64,000 nucleotides of DNA from Bacteroides helcogenes P 36-108 (GTDB lineage Bacteria; Bacteroidota; Bacteroidia; Bacteroidales; Bacteroidaceae), in contig NC_014933.1 of the NCBI RefSeq assembly GCF_000186225.1, forward strand, positions 930,001 through 994,000, written 5' to 3'. Below, piece after piece: positions 7,350 through 16,996 of this stretch. Each line of letters opens with the position of its first letter. The first letter of the stretch is position 1. The notes under the pieces are model-generated. The model saw only the letters and a list, made by a program, of their open reading frames with translations. It searched no databases and was not told where the DNA came from. The position numbers and the translations under genes were made by a program.

Positions 7350-8213
7350 TTATTTCATCAGTGTCGGAGAGCGTGTCGGAGCTATCGTTCCGCCTCCTTT
7401 GTCCTTGAAAACCACGTTACGAAGAATCTCGAAAAGTATTCCTCCCACATCCATCACTAACTTGAATTTGTCGAAGTCATAGGCAGGAATGACCACCGGA
7501 ACCGTTTCCCAACGCCCCCGCATAGAGTTATAGTAACGCTGCACACCAACTTCCATATTAAAATGCTTGGAAACATCGAACAGCATGGTGGCTCCATAGC
7601 TGTGCGTGTTTATTCCATAAGTATTTCCAATGGCATACGAACCGAAAAATCTGAAAGCCATTCCAGCGGAAACCCGGTACGCCAACGCACCCGATGCAGT
7701 AAATGCCTGCCCGGTGATGTGAGACATATTTATCTTCATGGCATCCATACCGATCTGAAACTTCAGATTCTGTCCGATTGCTTGCTGATAGAACAGCAAA
7801 GCTTCATTAAAATGCCCGATACCCGTAATACTACTCTGTCCGCCCGAACCAAGCAAAGCTCCTCGACGAAATTGCATGATTGTACCATCCGTACCGTAAT
7901 CTCCCCGGAAATGCGGAGAAAGGTCGATTTGATAGGGCATACAGAGAGAATTTTGTTCAATTCTGAATACAGATCCTTCCATTGATTGAAAGGCAGAAGA
8001 AAATGTATTTCCGGCAGAAAAGGGAAAAAGCATTCCGAAAGAAGCATCTCTCTGATAAATACGAGGCTCTCCGACCACCGGCTTTATCAGCAGCGTGTCA
8101 TATACAAAGCGCGTACTGTCTTCCTGCGCAAAAAGTACTTGTACGTTTAAAAACAAGAGCAAAAACAAATAGAAACGAAGTTCGAGAGAAGAACAGTTTA
8201 TCTTTCGCATCAT
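7350..8213 (-). CDS. Secreted conserved hypothetical, probable outer-membrane protein
   Basis: 287 residues with a signal peptide ending VLFA-Q. The mature protein alternates short hydrophobic and aromatic strands with glycines (GMAFRFFGSYAIGNTYGINTHSYGATMLFDVSKHFNMEVGVQRYY), which suggests an outer-membrane barrel. No named family recognised. Three ATGs are possible (8219, 8213, 8210); a GGAGG motif sits 7 nt before the one at 8213 and only one base from the first, so 8213 is chosen. The 3' end holds two GTGTCGGAG copies (7361-7369, 7373-7381). Confidence 0.78.
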   Translation of the reverse strand: MMRKINCSSLELRFYLFLLLFLNVQVLFAQEDSTRFVYDTLLIKPVVGEPRIYQRDASFGMLFPFSAGNTFSSAFQSMEGSVFRIEQNSLCMPYQIDLSPHFRGDYGTDGTIMQFRRGALLGSGGQSSITGIGHFNEALLFYQQAIGQNLKFQIGMDAMKINMSHITGQAFTASGALAYRVSAGMAFRFFGSYAIGNTYGINTHSYGATMLFDVSKHFNMEVGVQRYYNSMRGRWETVPVVIPAYDFDKFKLVMDVGGILFEILRNVVFKDKGGGTIAPTRSPTLMK

Positions 8214-8244
8214 AGGCATACCTCCTCTTTCTTAATGCATTGCA

Positions 8245-8275
8245 CAAAGATACAAATTACTTTTTCCCCGCCAAA
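8245..8275 (-). promoter_or_regulatory. Bacteroides promoter for gene at 7350-8213
   Basis: On the minus strand, TTTG (8272-8275) and TATCTTTG (8245-8252) with 19 bp between. It overlaps the end of the upstream EamA gene, so the two leftward genes are separately initiated. Confidence 0.82.
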
Positions 8276-9126
8276 TATACTCCTCCCAATATAAGTACGG
8301 CTCCTGACAATGCCACAGGCGTGAGATGTTCGCCAAGTAACAGGACAGAACCTGCCAATGTGAAAACCGGATTAAGATAGATGTAATTGGAAGCCTTTAT
8401 CGTGCCCAGACGCTTCAATACCATATTCCACACTACAAAGCATATAAGTGAAGCCAACACGCCCAGAAAAAGAAGATTAAACAGTATAGCAGGCCGAAGC
8501 AACCTCTCTACATCGAACTGCCACGGATGAATGACAAAGAACGGAAGGATCGTCAATACCCCATAAAAAAACACTTTACGGGTGATAAACACCGTAGAAT
8601 AACGATCGGTAATTTTCTTGATTATCAGACTGTAAAAAGCCCACATCAAAGCAGCGGACAAAGACAGCAAATCACCAAGCGGAGAAATTCTTAATACAAA
8701 ATTTCCATTATATACCACCAAAGCCACACCCAGCAAAGCTATCAGCGAACCTGCCACCAACCAACGTGTGGCTTTCTCCTTTTTGTAAATCATCAAGGCA
8801 AGAATCGTAGTGAGTAGCGGAGCCGTACAAACAATGAACGACACGTTGCTTACCAACGTAATCCCTATTGCCGTATTTTCTGTAAGGAAATAGAATGAAC
8901 CTCCCGTAATGCCACCTGCCAACAACCAGAACTCATCTTTCCAATTATCGGCAAAGAACTTGTGCGGAGAAATGAACCAAATCCCTACATATGCCACAAG
9001 GAAACGGATCAGAAAGATTTCTTGCGGCGAAAGTCCACTTTCTATCAGCACTTTTGTAGAAATGAACGTCAGTCCCCAAATGCCTACTGTGAGGACAGCG
9101 ATGATGTGCCAAATATGATTCTTCAT
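8257..9126 (-). CDS. EamA/DMT-family transporter
   Basis: 289 residues with about ten membrane helices arranged as two EamA repeats (first begins IIAVLTVGIWGLTFISTKVLIE; second begins ISPLGDLLSLSAALMWAFYSLIIKKITDRY; closing VLILGGVYLAGKK). Members of this drug/metabolite transporter group export amino acids, metabolites or drugs; the substrate cannot be told. The promoter box at 9147-9154 excludes the longer frame start at 9159 and supports the ATG at 9126. Confidence 0.9.
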   Translation of the reverse strand: MKNHIWHIIAVLTVGIWGLTFISTKVLIESGLSPQEIFLIRFLVAYVGIWFISPHKFFADNWKDEFWLLAGGITGGSFYFLTENTAIGITLVSNVSFIVCTAPLLTTILALMIYKKEKATRWLVAGSLIALLGVALVVYNGNFVLRISPLGDLLSLSAALMWAFYSLIIKKITDRYSTVFITRKVFFYGVLTILPFFVIHPWQFDVERLLRPAILFNLLFLGVLASLICFVVWNMVLKRLGTIKASNYIYLNPVFTLAGSVLLLGEHLTPVALSGAVLILGGVYLAGKK

Positions 9127-9146
9127 TCCATTCTTATTTTGGGTGA

Positions 9147-9154
9147 CAAAGATA
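9147..9154 (-). promoter_or_regulatory. Promoter -7 box for EamA transporter
   Basis: Minus-strand TATCTTTG; a minus-strand TTG at 9176-9178 is 21 bp away. The leader is about 13 nt. Confidence 0.65.
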
Positions 9155-9200
9155 AGCATGTTTTTTAGTCAGTCACAACACAAATCTGAAAATAAACAGT

Positions 9201-9208
9201 TAACTTTG
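9201..9208 (+). promoter_or_regulatory. Promoter -7 box for leuS
   Basis: TAACTTTG about 80 bp upstream of the leuS ATG. The leader has complementary AACCGG and CCGGTT elements (9220-9240) that can form a small stem, but it lacks T-box features. Confidence 0.6.
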
Positions 9209-9288
9209 CACCGTTTATAAACCGGATACTAACCGGTTTTAACTATTGAATCAACAAAGTTTTCAACAATATACTAACAAATACCATT

Positions 9289-12126
9289 ATGGAATACAAT
9301 TTCAGGGAGATTGAAAAGAAATGGCAGAAGCGGTGGGTGGAGAACAAAACTTACCAAGTGACGGAAGACGAAACGAAACAGAAATACTATGTGCTGAACA
9401 TGTTCCCCTACCCCAGTGGTGCGGGCTTGCACGTAGGTCACCCGTTGGGTTACATCGCTTCGGACATTTACGCCCGATACAAGCGCCTGCAAGGTTTCAA
9501 TGTACTGAATCCTATGGGATACGATGCTTACGGACTTCCGGCAGAGCAATACGCCATCCAGACGGGACAGCATCCTGAAGTTACCACCAAAGCCAATATC
9601 AACCGCTACCGCGAACAATTGGACAAGATAGGTTTCTCTTTCGATTGGAACCGTGAAATACGAACCTGTGACCCGGAATATTATCACTGGACACAATGGG
9701 CTTTCCAGAAAATGTTCAACAGCTTTTATTGCAATACATGTGCATCGGCAAAACCCATCAGCCTTCTGACGGAACACTTTGCACAAAAAGGGACAGAAGG
9801 ACTGGACGTGGCTTGCAGTGAAGAACTCTGTTTCACTGCCGAAGAATGGAAGGCCATGGGCGAAAAGCAACAACAGGAAATTCTAATGAACTACCGCATA
9901 GCCTATTTGGGTGAGACAATGGTAAACTGGTGTCCGCAATTAGGAACCGTACTTGCCAATGACGAAGTGGTGGACGGAGTAAGTGAACGCGGCGGTTTCC
10001 CCGTGATCCAGAAAAAGATGAGGCAGTGGTGTCTGCGTGTATCTGCCTATGCACAACGTTTGCTTGACGGGCTTGATACCATAGACTGGACCGAATCTCT
10101 GAAAGAGACTCAAAAAAACTGGATAGGCCGCAGCGAAGGTGCTGAAGTGCAGTTCAAAGTAAAGGACAGTGACCGGGAATTTACCATCTTCACCACCCGA
10201 GCAGATACCATGTTTGGCGTAACGTTCATGGTGTTGGCTCCCGAAAGCGAATTAGTACTTCAGTTGACAACTGACACACAAAAAGCAGATGTGGATGCTT
10301 ATCTGGAACGCACTAAGAAACGTACGGAACGTGAACGCATTGCCGACCGAAGTGTTACCGGAGTATTTTCAGGAAGCTATGCCATCAACCCTTTCACCGG
10401 AGAAGCAGTGCCCATCTGGATCAGTGACTACGTATTGGCCGGATATGGAACAGGAGCCATCATGGCCGTACCTGCACACGACAGCCGTGACTACGCCTTT
10501 GCCAAACACTTCGGCTTGGAAATACGTCCTTTGGTAGAAGGATGTGATGTAAGCGAAGAAAGTTTTGATGCCAAAGAAGGCATCGTATGCAATTCTCCAC
10601 GCAAAGGCGTTAAACCCTATTGTGACCTTTCACTGAACGGACTGACTATCAAGGAAGCCATAGCTGCCACCAAGGTATATGTGAAAGAACACAACTTGGG
10701 TCGCGTAAAAGTGAACTTCCGCCTGCGTGACGCTATATTCTCCCGCCAACGTTACTGGGGTGAACCATTTCCGGTTTACTACAAAGACAACATGCCTTAC
10801 ATGATAGATGAGAGCAGCCTGCCTTTGGAATTACCCGAAGTAGCTAAATTTCTGCCTACCGAAACAGGTGAACCTCCATTGGGACATGCCTTGAAATGGG
10901 CTTGGGACACAGCGAACAGATGTGTTGTTGATAACAGAAAGATAGACAATATTACCATCTTCCCGTTGGAACTCAATACAATGCCTGGCTTTGCAGGATC
11001 GAGTGCTTACTATCTGCGCTATATGGACCCGAACAACCACACTGCTTTGGTGGACAAAAAGGTTGATGAATATTGGCGGAATGTAGATCTCTATGTCGGC
11101 GGAACCGAACATGCCACCGGACACCTGATCTATTCACGTTTCTGGAACAAATTCCTGCACGACCTCGGTGTTTCCACGGTAGAAGAACCATTCAGAAAAT
11201 TAGTGAACCAAGGTATGATTCAGGGACGAAGCAACTTTGTTTACCGAATCAAGGACACCAACACCTTCGTTTCACTTAACCTGAAAGACCAATATGACAC
11301 TACCCCACTCCATGTGGACGTAAACATTGTATCAAACGATATTCTGGACACTGAAGCCTTCAAGGCTTGGCGTCCGGAATACAAAACAGCGGAATTCGTC
11401 CTTGAAGACGGCAAGTACGTATGCGGCTGGGCTGTGGAAAAGATGAGCAAATCCATGTTCAACGTTGTAAATCCTGACATGATCGTCGAGAAATATGGTG
11501 CGGACACACTCCGTATGTACGAAATGTTTCTCGGTCCGGTGGAGCAGTCAAAGCCCTGGGATACAAACGGCATAGACGGTGTACACCGTTTCATCAAAAA
11601 GTTCTGGAACCTGTTCTACGACCGCAATGATAACTGTCTCGTAACAGATGAACCGGCTACCAAAGAAGAACTGAAATCACTGCACAAACTTATCAAGAAG
11701 GTGACGGGGGACATTGAAACATTCTCTTACAACACCAGCATCAGTGCTTTCATGATTTGTGTAAACGAACTGTCAGGACTGAAATGCAGCAAGAAAGAGA
11801 TACTGAACCAATTCATCATAGTGCTGGCTCCTTTTGCTCCCCACGTATGCGAAGAATTGTGGGAAATGCTTGGAAACCAAGGCAGTGTATGTGACTCACA
11901 CTGGCCTGCCTGCAACGAAGAATATTTGGTGGAAAGCAGCGTCAACTACACTATTTCCTTCAACGGAAAAGCACGCTTTAATATGGAATTTCCGGCAGAC
12001 GCGGCATCAGACACAATACAAACCACTGTATTGGCCGACGAACGCTCTGCCAAATGGATGGAAGGTAAAGCGGTGGCTAAAGTCATCGTTGTACCGAAGA
12101 AAATTGTAAACATTGTTGTAAAATAA
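9289..12126 (+). CDS. leuS: Leucyl-tRNA synthetase
   Basis: 945 residues, class Ia synthetase charging tRNA-Leu. Visible parts: HIGH-type motif HVGH at 48-51 within [18 protein letters not shown]; an editing (CP1) domain with the [19 protein letters not shown] threonine-rich site; KMSKS at 718-722; then the anticodon-binding helical domain. The internal zinc region and the longer length are usual for Bacteroidota. The start is fixed by [16 protein letters not shown]. It begins a compact rightward run with YitT (5-bp gap) and rdgB (overlap). Confidence 0.99.
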   Translation: MEYNFREIEKKWQKRWVENKTYQVTEDETKQKYYVLNMFPYPSGAGLHVGHPLGYIASDIYARYKRLQGFNVLNPMGYDAYGLPAEQYAIQTGQHPEVTTKANINRYREQLDKIGFSFDWNREIRTCDPEYYHWTQWAFQKMFNSFYCNTCASAKPISLLTEHFAQKGTEGLDVACSEELCFTAEEWKAMGEKQQQEILMNYRIAYLGETMVNWCPQLGTVLANDEVVDGVSERGGFPVIQKKMRQWCLRVSAYAQRLLDGLDTIDWTESLKETQKNWIGRSEGAEVQFKVKDSDREFTIFTTRADTMFGVTFMVLAPESELVLQLTTDTQKADVDAYLERTKKRTERERIADRSVTGVFSGSYAINPFTGEAVPIWISDYVLAGYGTGAIMAVPAHDSRDYAFAKHFGLEIRPLVEGCDVSEESFDAKEGIVCNSPRKGVKPYCDLSLNGLTIKEAIAATKVYVKEHNLGRVKVNFRLRDAIFSRQRYWGEPFPVYYKDNMPYMIDESSLPLELPEVAKFLPTETGEPPLGHALKWAWDTANRCVVDNRKIDNITIFPLELNTMPGFAGSSAYYLRYMDPNNHTALVDKKVDEYWRNVDLYVGGTEHATGHLIYSRFWNKFLHDLGVSTVEEPFRKLVNQGMIQGRSNFVYRIKDTNTFVSLNLKDQYDTTPLHVDVNIVSNDILDTEAFKAWRPEYKTAEFVLEDGKYVCGWAVEKMSKSMFNVVNPDMIVEKYGADTLRMYEMFLGPVEQSKPWDTNGIDGVHRFIKKFWNLFYDRNDNCLVTDEPATKEELKSLHKLIKKVTGDIETFSYNTSISAFMICVNELSGLKCSKKEILNQFIIVLAPFAPHVCEELWEMLGNQGSVCDSHWPACNEEYLVESSVNYTISFNGKARFNMEFPADAASDTIQTTVLADERSAKWMEGKAVAKVIVVPKKIVNIVVK

Positions 12127-12131
12127 CAAAT

Positions 12132-13034
12132 ATGCAAATTACAAAACCAACCAAATCGGAAGTAATGAGAGAATTGAAAGATTATATCTTCATCACTCTC
12201 GGACTTATCAGTTACTCTCTTGGATGGGCAACTTTTCTCCTTCCCTACCAGATTACAACAGGAGGAACTACGGGTATCGGCGCCATAATCTACTATGCCA
12301 CCGGCTTCCCTATCCAGTATTCCTATTTTATAATCAATGCTGTATTGATGACCTTCGCCATCAAAATTCTGGGACCGAAGTTCAGCATCAAGACTACCTA
12401 TGCCATCTTCATGCTGACTTTTCTGCTATGGTTCTTCCAGTTGATAGTAAACGGCCCCAACGGAACACCACCACAGATTTTAGGTCCGGGACAAGACTTC
12501 ATGGCCTGTCTGATAGGCGCAGTAATGTGTGGTCTTGGCTTGGGAGTGGTATTCAACTGCAACGGCAGCACAGGAGGCACTGATATTATAGCTGCCATCA
12601 TCAATAAATACCATGATGTCACATTGGGACGCATGGTGATGGCCTGTGACGTGATTATCATCAGTTCTTGCTACTTCATATTCCATGACTGGCGAAGAGT
12701 TATATTCGGTTTCGTGACTCTTTTTGTAATCGGTTTTGTATTAGATTATATAGTCAACAGTGCACGTCAATCCGTACAGTTCTTTATCTTCTCCAAAGAA
12801 TATGAGAAGATTGCCGACCGGATAACCAAGGAAACTCACCGCGGAGTGACCGTACTTGACGGAATAGGCTGGTACAGCAAACGTAACGTAAAAGTACTGG
12901 TAGTGCTGGCTTACAAGCGTCAATCTATCGAAATATTCAGAATGGTGAAAGATATAGATCCAAATGCCTTTATCTCCCAAAGTTCCGTCATCGGCGTGTA
13001 TGGAGAAGGATTCGACAGATTAAAAGTAAAATGA
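12132..13034 (+). CDS. YitT-family membrane protein (DUF161 plus DUF2179)
   Basis: 300 residues. Five to six membrane helices with the family motifs [25 protein letters not shown] and [19 protein letters not shown]. The soluble C-terminal DUF2179 domain begins near residue 215 ([24 protein letters not shown]) and ends [11 protein letters not shown]. The function of the family is not established. A later ATG (12165) with a GGAAGT motif before it is an alternative start. It follows leuS by 5 bp and overlaps rdgB, so the three are probably one transcript. A diverged paralogue lies at 15914-16876. Confidence 0.93.
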   Translation: MQITKPTKSEVMRELKDYIFITLGLISYSLGWATFLLPYQITTGGTTGIGAIIYYATGFPIQYSYFIINAVLMTFAIKILGPKFSIKTTYAIFMLTFLLWFFQLIVNGPNGTPPQILGPGQDFMACLIGAVMCGLGLGVVFNCNGSTGGTDIIAAIINKYHDVTLGRMVMACDVIIISSCYFIFHDWRRVIFGFVTLFVIGFVLDYIVNSARQSVQFFIFSKEYEKIADRITKETHRGVTVLDGIGWYSKRNVKVLVVLAYKRQSIEIFRMVKDIDPNAFISQSSVIGVYGEGFDRLKVK

Positions 13035-13615
13035 ATATGAAAAAGAAAATTGTATTTGCTACTAACAACACTCATAAACTGGAAGAGGTTTCGGCAATAC
13101 TTGGAGATAAAATAGAACTCCTCAGCATGAAAGATATAAATTGTAAGGCCGATATCCCCGAAACAGCCGATACTCTCGAAGGAAATGCTTTAATAAAAGC
13201 CCGGTTTATCTTTGAAAATTATCATTCCGACTGCTTTGCAGACGATACCGGATTGGAAGTCGAAGCATTGGAAGGTGCTCCCGGAGTATATTCGGCACGC
13301 TATGCAGGTGACACACACAATTCGGAAGCAAACATGAAGAAACTGTTGCACGATATGGAAGGGATAGAAAACCGAAAAGCACAATTCCGTACTGTTTTTG
13401 CCCTGATTGTTGACGGAAAGGAACATTTGTTTGAAGGAACCGTTAAAGGTGAAATAGTTAAAAACAGAAAAGGCACTTCCGGCTTCGGCTATGATCCCAT
13501 ATTTGTCCCTGAAGGTTACACACAGACTTTTGCGGAGATGGGAAATGAACTGAAGAATAAAATAAGCCATCGGGCAGTGGCAACTAACAAGTTGTGCAAA
13601 TTTCTGATGAAATAG
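13031..13615 (+). CDS. rdgB: RdgB/HAM1 non-canonical purine NTP pyrophosphatase
   Basis: 194 residues. Hydrolyses dITP, XTP and ITP to monophosphates, keeping deaminated purines out of DNA and RNA. Family motifs: [12 protein letters not shown] at the start, [25 protein letters not shown], and [15 protein letters not shown] with the ISHRAVA closing motif. The ATG overlaps the YitT stop by 4 bp (ATGA); a second ATG six bases later is an alternative. Translationally coupled to the YitT gene. Confidence 0.97.
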   Translation: MNMKKKIVFATNNTHKLEEVSAILGDKIELLSMKDINCKADIPETADTLEGNALIKARFIFENYHSDCFADDTGLEVEALEGAPGVYSARYAGDTHNSEANMKKLLHDMEGIENRKAQFRTVFALIVDGKEHLFEGTVKGEIVKNRKGTSGFGYDPIFVPEGYTQTFAEMGNELKNKISHRAVATNKLCKFLMK

Positions 13616-13654
13616 CACAACTTGCTCTACCCCATTCATAGCCAAACAGATCCA

Positions 13655-14593
13655 TCATAATCCCAACTTTGCAGATATTTCCAGCATCTTCTTAATCGGC
13701 CGCACTGCCTTTTCGGACACTTCAGTACTTACAACAATTTCAGGGAATTCATTCTTCAGGCAGTTATAAAGCTTCTCAAGCGTATTGAGGCGCATGAAAC
13801 TGCATTCGTTGCAGGCACAAGTGCTATCGTTGGGAGGAGCCGGAATAAATGTTGTCTGCGGGCACTTTTTCTGCATTTCGTGCAAGATGCCCGATTCAGT
13901 GGCTACGATATAACTCTTTTCAGGATGAGTAACTGCATACTTCAACAATGCCGCTGTAGATCCTACTACATCGGCCAACTTCAAAACCGCACTTTTGCAT
14001 TCGGGATGTGCCAATACAATGGCATCAGGATATTGACGTTTTATTTCAACAATCTTTTCAACCGAGAATTGTTCGTGTACATGGCACGCACCGTCCCATA
14101 ATAACATCTGCCTTCCGGTGACGGAGTTGATATAATTACCCAAATTCCTGTCCGGTCCGAATATTATTTTCTCATCTTTGGGGAAGCTTTCCACAATCTG
14201 CCGGGCATTGGTGGAAGTTACTACAACATCGGTCACCGCCTTGACGGCCGCTGTCGTGTTGACGTATGATATCACCGTATATCCGGGATGCTCTTTGACA
14301 AACTGACCGAACTTATCAGCCGGACAACTGTCCGCCAACGAACAACCTGCCTCCATATCGGGAACAAGCACTTTCTTGTCCGGACAAAGTATTTTTGCCG
14401 TTTCGCCCATGAAGTGAACGCCGCACATTACAATAATCTCAGCCTCTGTCTTAGCTGCCCACTGTGCCAGTGCCAGACTGTCTCCTACGAAATCGGCTAT
14501 GTCCTGTATCTCGCCTTTCTGATAGTAGTGTCCCAATATTACTGCATTCTTCTCCTTTTTCAGTTGTCTGATAGCTTCTATAAGATTATTCAT
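13655..14593 (-). CDS. nadA: Quinolinate synthase NadA
   Basis: 312 residues counted from the ATG at 14593, which is preceded by an AAAGAAGAG purine run. It condenses iminoaspartate with dihydroxyacetone phosphate to quinolinate in NAD synthesis. The 4Fe-4S ligands are expected among Cys84 (EAGCS), Cys170 (DGACHVHE) and the CACNEC group at 259-264. Three similar domains are typical and present. nadB, the partner enzyme, is about 25 kb away, so the pair is not an operon here. The longer frame to 14668 has no supporting signal. Confidence 0.97.
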   Translation of the reverse strand: MNNLIEAIRQLKKEKNAVILGHYYQKGEIQDIADFVGDSLALAQWAAKTEAEIIVMCGVHFMGETAKILCPDKKVLVPDMEAGCSLADSCPADKFGQFVKEHPGYTVISYVNTTAAVKAVTDVVVTSTNARQIVESFPKDEKIIFGPDRNLGNYINSVTGRQMLLWDGACHVHEQFSVEKIVEIKRQYPDAIVLAHPECKSAVLKLADVVGSTAALLKYAVTHPEKSYIVATESGILHEMQKKCPQTTFIPAPPNDSTCACNECSFMRLNTLEKLYNCLKNEFPEIVVSTEVSEKAVRPIKKMLEISAKLGL

Positions 14594-14819
14594 AATTATA
14601 TTTTTTATTTCTCTTCTTTCTTTAAAAATCTTTTGATAGTAATGATAGCCTGTTAATAGTGTGAACAAGTAAATACAATTTTTCTTGTCTATTAAGTTGT
14701 TAGTTCAAGGCAATACATTATTAATTTGTTATCAACTTTCGGTATTGAGAAATAATCATTGATAATAAGTCTTTTACTTCCCTGTTCTTCTTGTTCATTA
14801 ACATCTTGTTGATAAACTG

Positions 14820-14827
14820 CAAAGTTA
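14820..14827 (-). promoter_or_regulatory. Promoter -7 box for nadA
   Basis: Minus-strand TAACTTTG. It is the nearest good match upstream of nadA and would give an unusually long leader of about 215 nt. Confidence 0.5.
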
Positions 14828-15034
14828 ATAACTTTAGAGGGATTTGTTGCTGAAAGACTACTGAAAAATGTGTTTATATGCTCCTTGAAAGTTTATGGTA
14901 ACTTATTTGTTTTGTTTGTAGTAGGGCTGTAATATATGTTTCAATGAATAATGCAAGTATTATTTTTGAAAATGTTTCCCTTACCTATTGACACGTTTTC
15001 AACGGTTATTAACCGGGATATAAACGGAAAGGAG

Positions 15035-15042
15035 TATCTTTG
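15035..15042 (+). promoter_or_regulatory. Promoter -7 box for SpoU methyltransferase gene
   Basis: TATCTTTG about 95 bp upstream of the ATG at 15137. No clear TTG at -33. Confidence 0.6.
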
Positions 15043-15136
15043 TGGCGAAATAATGGTTATTGTTTCATTTGACGGGTATGATTCCTTGTCGCATTGTTTT
15101 GCAATTGATTAAATAACAATTATATTGAGAAGTATT

Positions 15137-15667
15137 ATGCGTAAACTGAAGATAACGGAGCTAAATCGTATCAGTGTAGAAGAATTTAAAGAAGCTGAAA
15201 AGTTGCCTTTGGTGGTTGTATTGGATAATATCCGCAGCCTTCATAACATAGGTTCCGTGTTTCGCACTTCGGACGCTTTTCGCATAGAATGTATTTATTT
15301 GTGCGGTATTACGGCTACTCCACCTCATCCTGAGATGCATAAGACGGCGCTTGGAGCTGAATTTACCGTAGATTGGAAGTATGTTGAAAACTCTGTTGAA
15401 GCTGTTGATAACCTCAAAAAAGAGGGTTATGTGGTCTATTCTGTAGAGCAGGCCGAGGGAAGTATTATGCTGGATGAATTGGCGTTGGACAAGGAGAAAA
15501 AGTATGCTGTGGTGATGGGAAATGAAGTAAAAGGTGTGCGGCAGGAAGTCATTGATCATTCCCATGGATGTATTGAGATACCTCAATACGGCACTAAGCA
15601 TTCTTTGAATGTATCTGTTACGGCGGGTATTGTAATCTGGGATTTGTTTAAGAAGCTAAGGGACTGA
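15137..15667 (+). CDS. TrmH/SpoU-family RNA 2'-O-methyltransferase
   Basis: 176 residues. All three SPOUT knot motifs are present: NIRSLHNIGSVFRTSD (from residue 31), VVMGNEVKGV, and IPQYGTKHSLNVSVTAGI, which build the deep trefoil S-adenosylmethionine site. The protein is short, without extra RNA-binding domains, as in TrmH- or TrmL-like enzymes; tRNA is the likely substrate but rRNA is not excluded. The start is the ATG at 15137; the longer frame begins at a TTG. Single gene with its own promoter. Confidence 0.94.
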   Translation: MRKLKITELNRISVEEFKEAEKLPLVVVLDNIRSLHNIGSVFRTSDAFRIECIYLCGITATPPHPEMHKTALGAEFTVDWKYVENSVEAVDNLKKEGYVVYSVEQAEGSIMLDELALDKEKKYAVVMGNEVKGVRQEVIDHSHGCIEIPQYGTKHSLNVSVTAGIVIWDLFKKLRD

Positions 15668-15872
15668 CAAACTTGTTGATAAACGATTATATGACTTTTC
15701 TTAGAAAGATAATTAACTGATGGTTAATATAGATATGAATATACTTATTTTACTGTAAATAAGTATGTTATATTGTTTATTATATTGGTATTAACAAGCT
15801 TTCTAACATAATATTAACAATATGTGGAAAGAAAAGAGTATTGGTTATTCGTTTATTTAGGATGATTATTTG

Positions 15873-15880
15873 TATTTTTG
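15873..15880 (+). promoter_or_regulatory. Promoter -7 box for second YitT gene
   Basis: TATTTTTG 33 bp upstream of the ATG at 15914. Confidence 0.6.
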
Positions 15881-15913
15881 TTGCATATTTATATAAATCT
15901 GAGTTAATATAAT

Positions 15914-16876
15914 ATGAGAAAGACAATATCTTCGTGGATAGGCATTTTTGTGGGTTGTACCATTTTGGCAGCAGGTTTCGTTTATTTTATCAATCCCTAC
16001 AACTTGGTTCCGGGCGGGGTATATGGAGCCAGTATTGTGCTTCATAATCTGTTTCCTTCCGTTCAGGTAGGTACATTCGGTTATATGTTCGACGTTCCCC
16101 TGCTTATAATATCAGTGTTGGTGCTTGGAGCAAAACTTGGTGCGCGCACTATTGTTGCTGCACTTTTCACTCCTCTTGCCATGAACATGCTTTCTATCCT
16201 CTCCTACCCTTCTAAGGAAGCGCTTCATCAGTTAGATCCTGCACAGTTGTTGGGAGGCTGCATGAATATGACAGATCATCTGATGTTGACTTCCATAATC
16301 GGTGCTGTGGTTATAGGCATTGGTTGTGGCATTGTGGTACGTAGCCGGGCTACTACGGGAGGTACGGATATTGTTGCGATGATATTGCAGAAGTATTGTC
16401 ACATACGTTTTTCAAAGGCAATATTGTTGGTAGATGGCATTGTGGTGGGATTTGGATTGTTGGTTATCGGCTTTGGTATTGGGAATCCGGATGATGCCAC
16501 CCAACCTTCATGGCACTTGTCTTTTTATTCACTTATTGCTATTTTTGTTACTTCAAGGGTATTGGCTTATGTGATCAACGGGGAGAAGAATGATAAATTG
16601 CTGTTTGTTATCAGTGATATGAGGCTCACTGCCCTGCATGATTATATCATTAAGGATTTGGATCGTACTGCAACGTGCATTAAGAGTAGCGGTCTTTATA
16701 CAAAGGAAGACAAGGAAATGTTGTTTCTTGTGGTGAGCTATAAGGAAGTGGTGGGCATCAAACAGAAGATCAGAGAAGTTGATCCGAAAGCTTTTGTAGT
16801 AGTCACCGATGCTTATGATGCTTTTGGTGAGGGTTGGAAAGAACTTCCTATGGAGGGAGAACTCCAACCGGAATAA
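15914..16876 (+). CDS. YitT-family membrane protein (second copy)
   Basis: 320 residues, same layout as the protein at 12132-13034: membrane helices with NPYNLVPGGVYGASIVLHNL and RSRATTGGTDIVAMILQKY, then a C-terminal DUF2179 domain (about 215-310; LLFVISDMRLTALHDYIIKDLDRTATCIKSSGLY, ending VTDAYDAFGEGW). The two YitT proteins are clearly diverged, so this is old duplication rather than a recent copy. Transport of an unknown small molecule is often suggested for the family without proof. It has its own promoter; the following 120 bp are extremely AT-rich. Confidence 0.92.
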   Translation: MRKTISSWIGIFVGCTILAAGFVYFINPYNLVPGGVYGASIVLHNLFPSVQVGTFGYMFDVPLLIISVLVLGAKLGARTIVAALFTPLAMNMLSILSYPSKEALHQLDPAQLLGGCMNMTDHLMLTSIIGAVVIGIGCGIVVRSRATTGGTDIVAMILQKYCHIRFSKAILLVDGIVVGFGLLVIGFGIGNPDDATQPSWHLSFYSLIAIFVTSRVLAYVINGEKNDKLLFVISDMRLTALHDYIIKDLDRTATCIKSSGLYTKEDKEMLFLVVSYKEVVGIKQKIREVDPKAFVVVTDAYDAFGEGWKELPMEGELQPE

Positions 16877-16996
16877 GAGAGAAATAAACAATTATTTATT
16901 CTGTTATCAACAGAGTAAATAATTTGTTATCAGTGTTTTAATGATATATTTATTCTGTTAGTAACATAGTTATCAACAGCTATATTATTAATAGAA

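Larger units (their letters stand above)
14594..15136. other. AT-rich intergenic region with long nadA leader
   Basis: 543 bp. It contains the minus-strand nadA promoter box (TAACTTTG, 14820-14827), implying a leader of about 215 nt; one TGTTGATAA (14807-14815) and one TTATCAACT (14729-14737) DnaA-box-like sequence; and the rightward promoter box of the methyltransferase gene. No gene is visible. Confidence 0.65.
15674..16978. repeat. DnaA-box-like TTATCAACA sites flanking a YitT gene
   Basis: Exact TTATCAACA, either strand, at 15674-15682, 16904-16912 and 16970-16978, plus 14807-14815 further left. Between the two right-hand copies the 12-mer TTTATTCTGTTA occurs twice (16895-16906, 16949-16960) in very AT-rich DNA. 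The arrangement resembles an origin-like DnaA-box cluster but is unproven. The span includes the YitT coding sequence; only the flanking gaps hold the sites. Confidence 0.35.

Noticed and set aside
9209..9288. T-box or other aminoacyl-tRNA-sensing leader for leuS
   Set aside because: The leader is only about 75 nt and has no T-box sequence; just a short AACCGG/CCGGTT stem.
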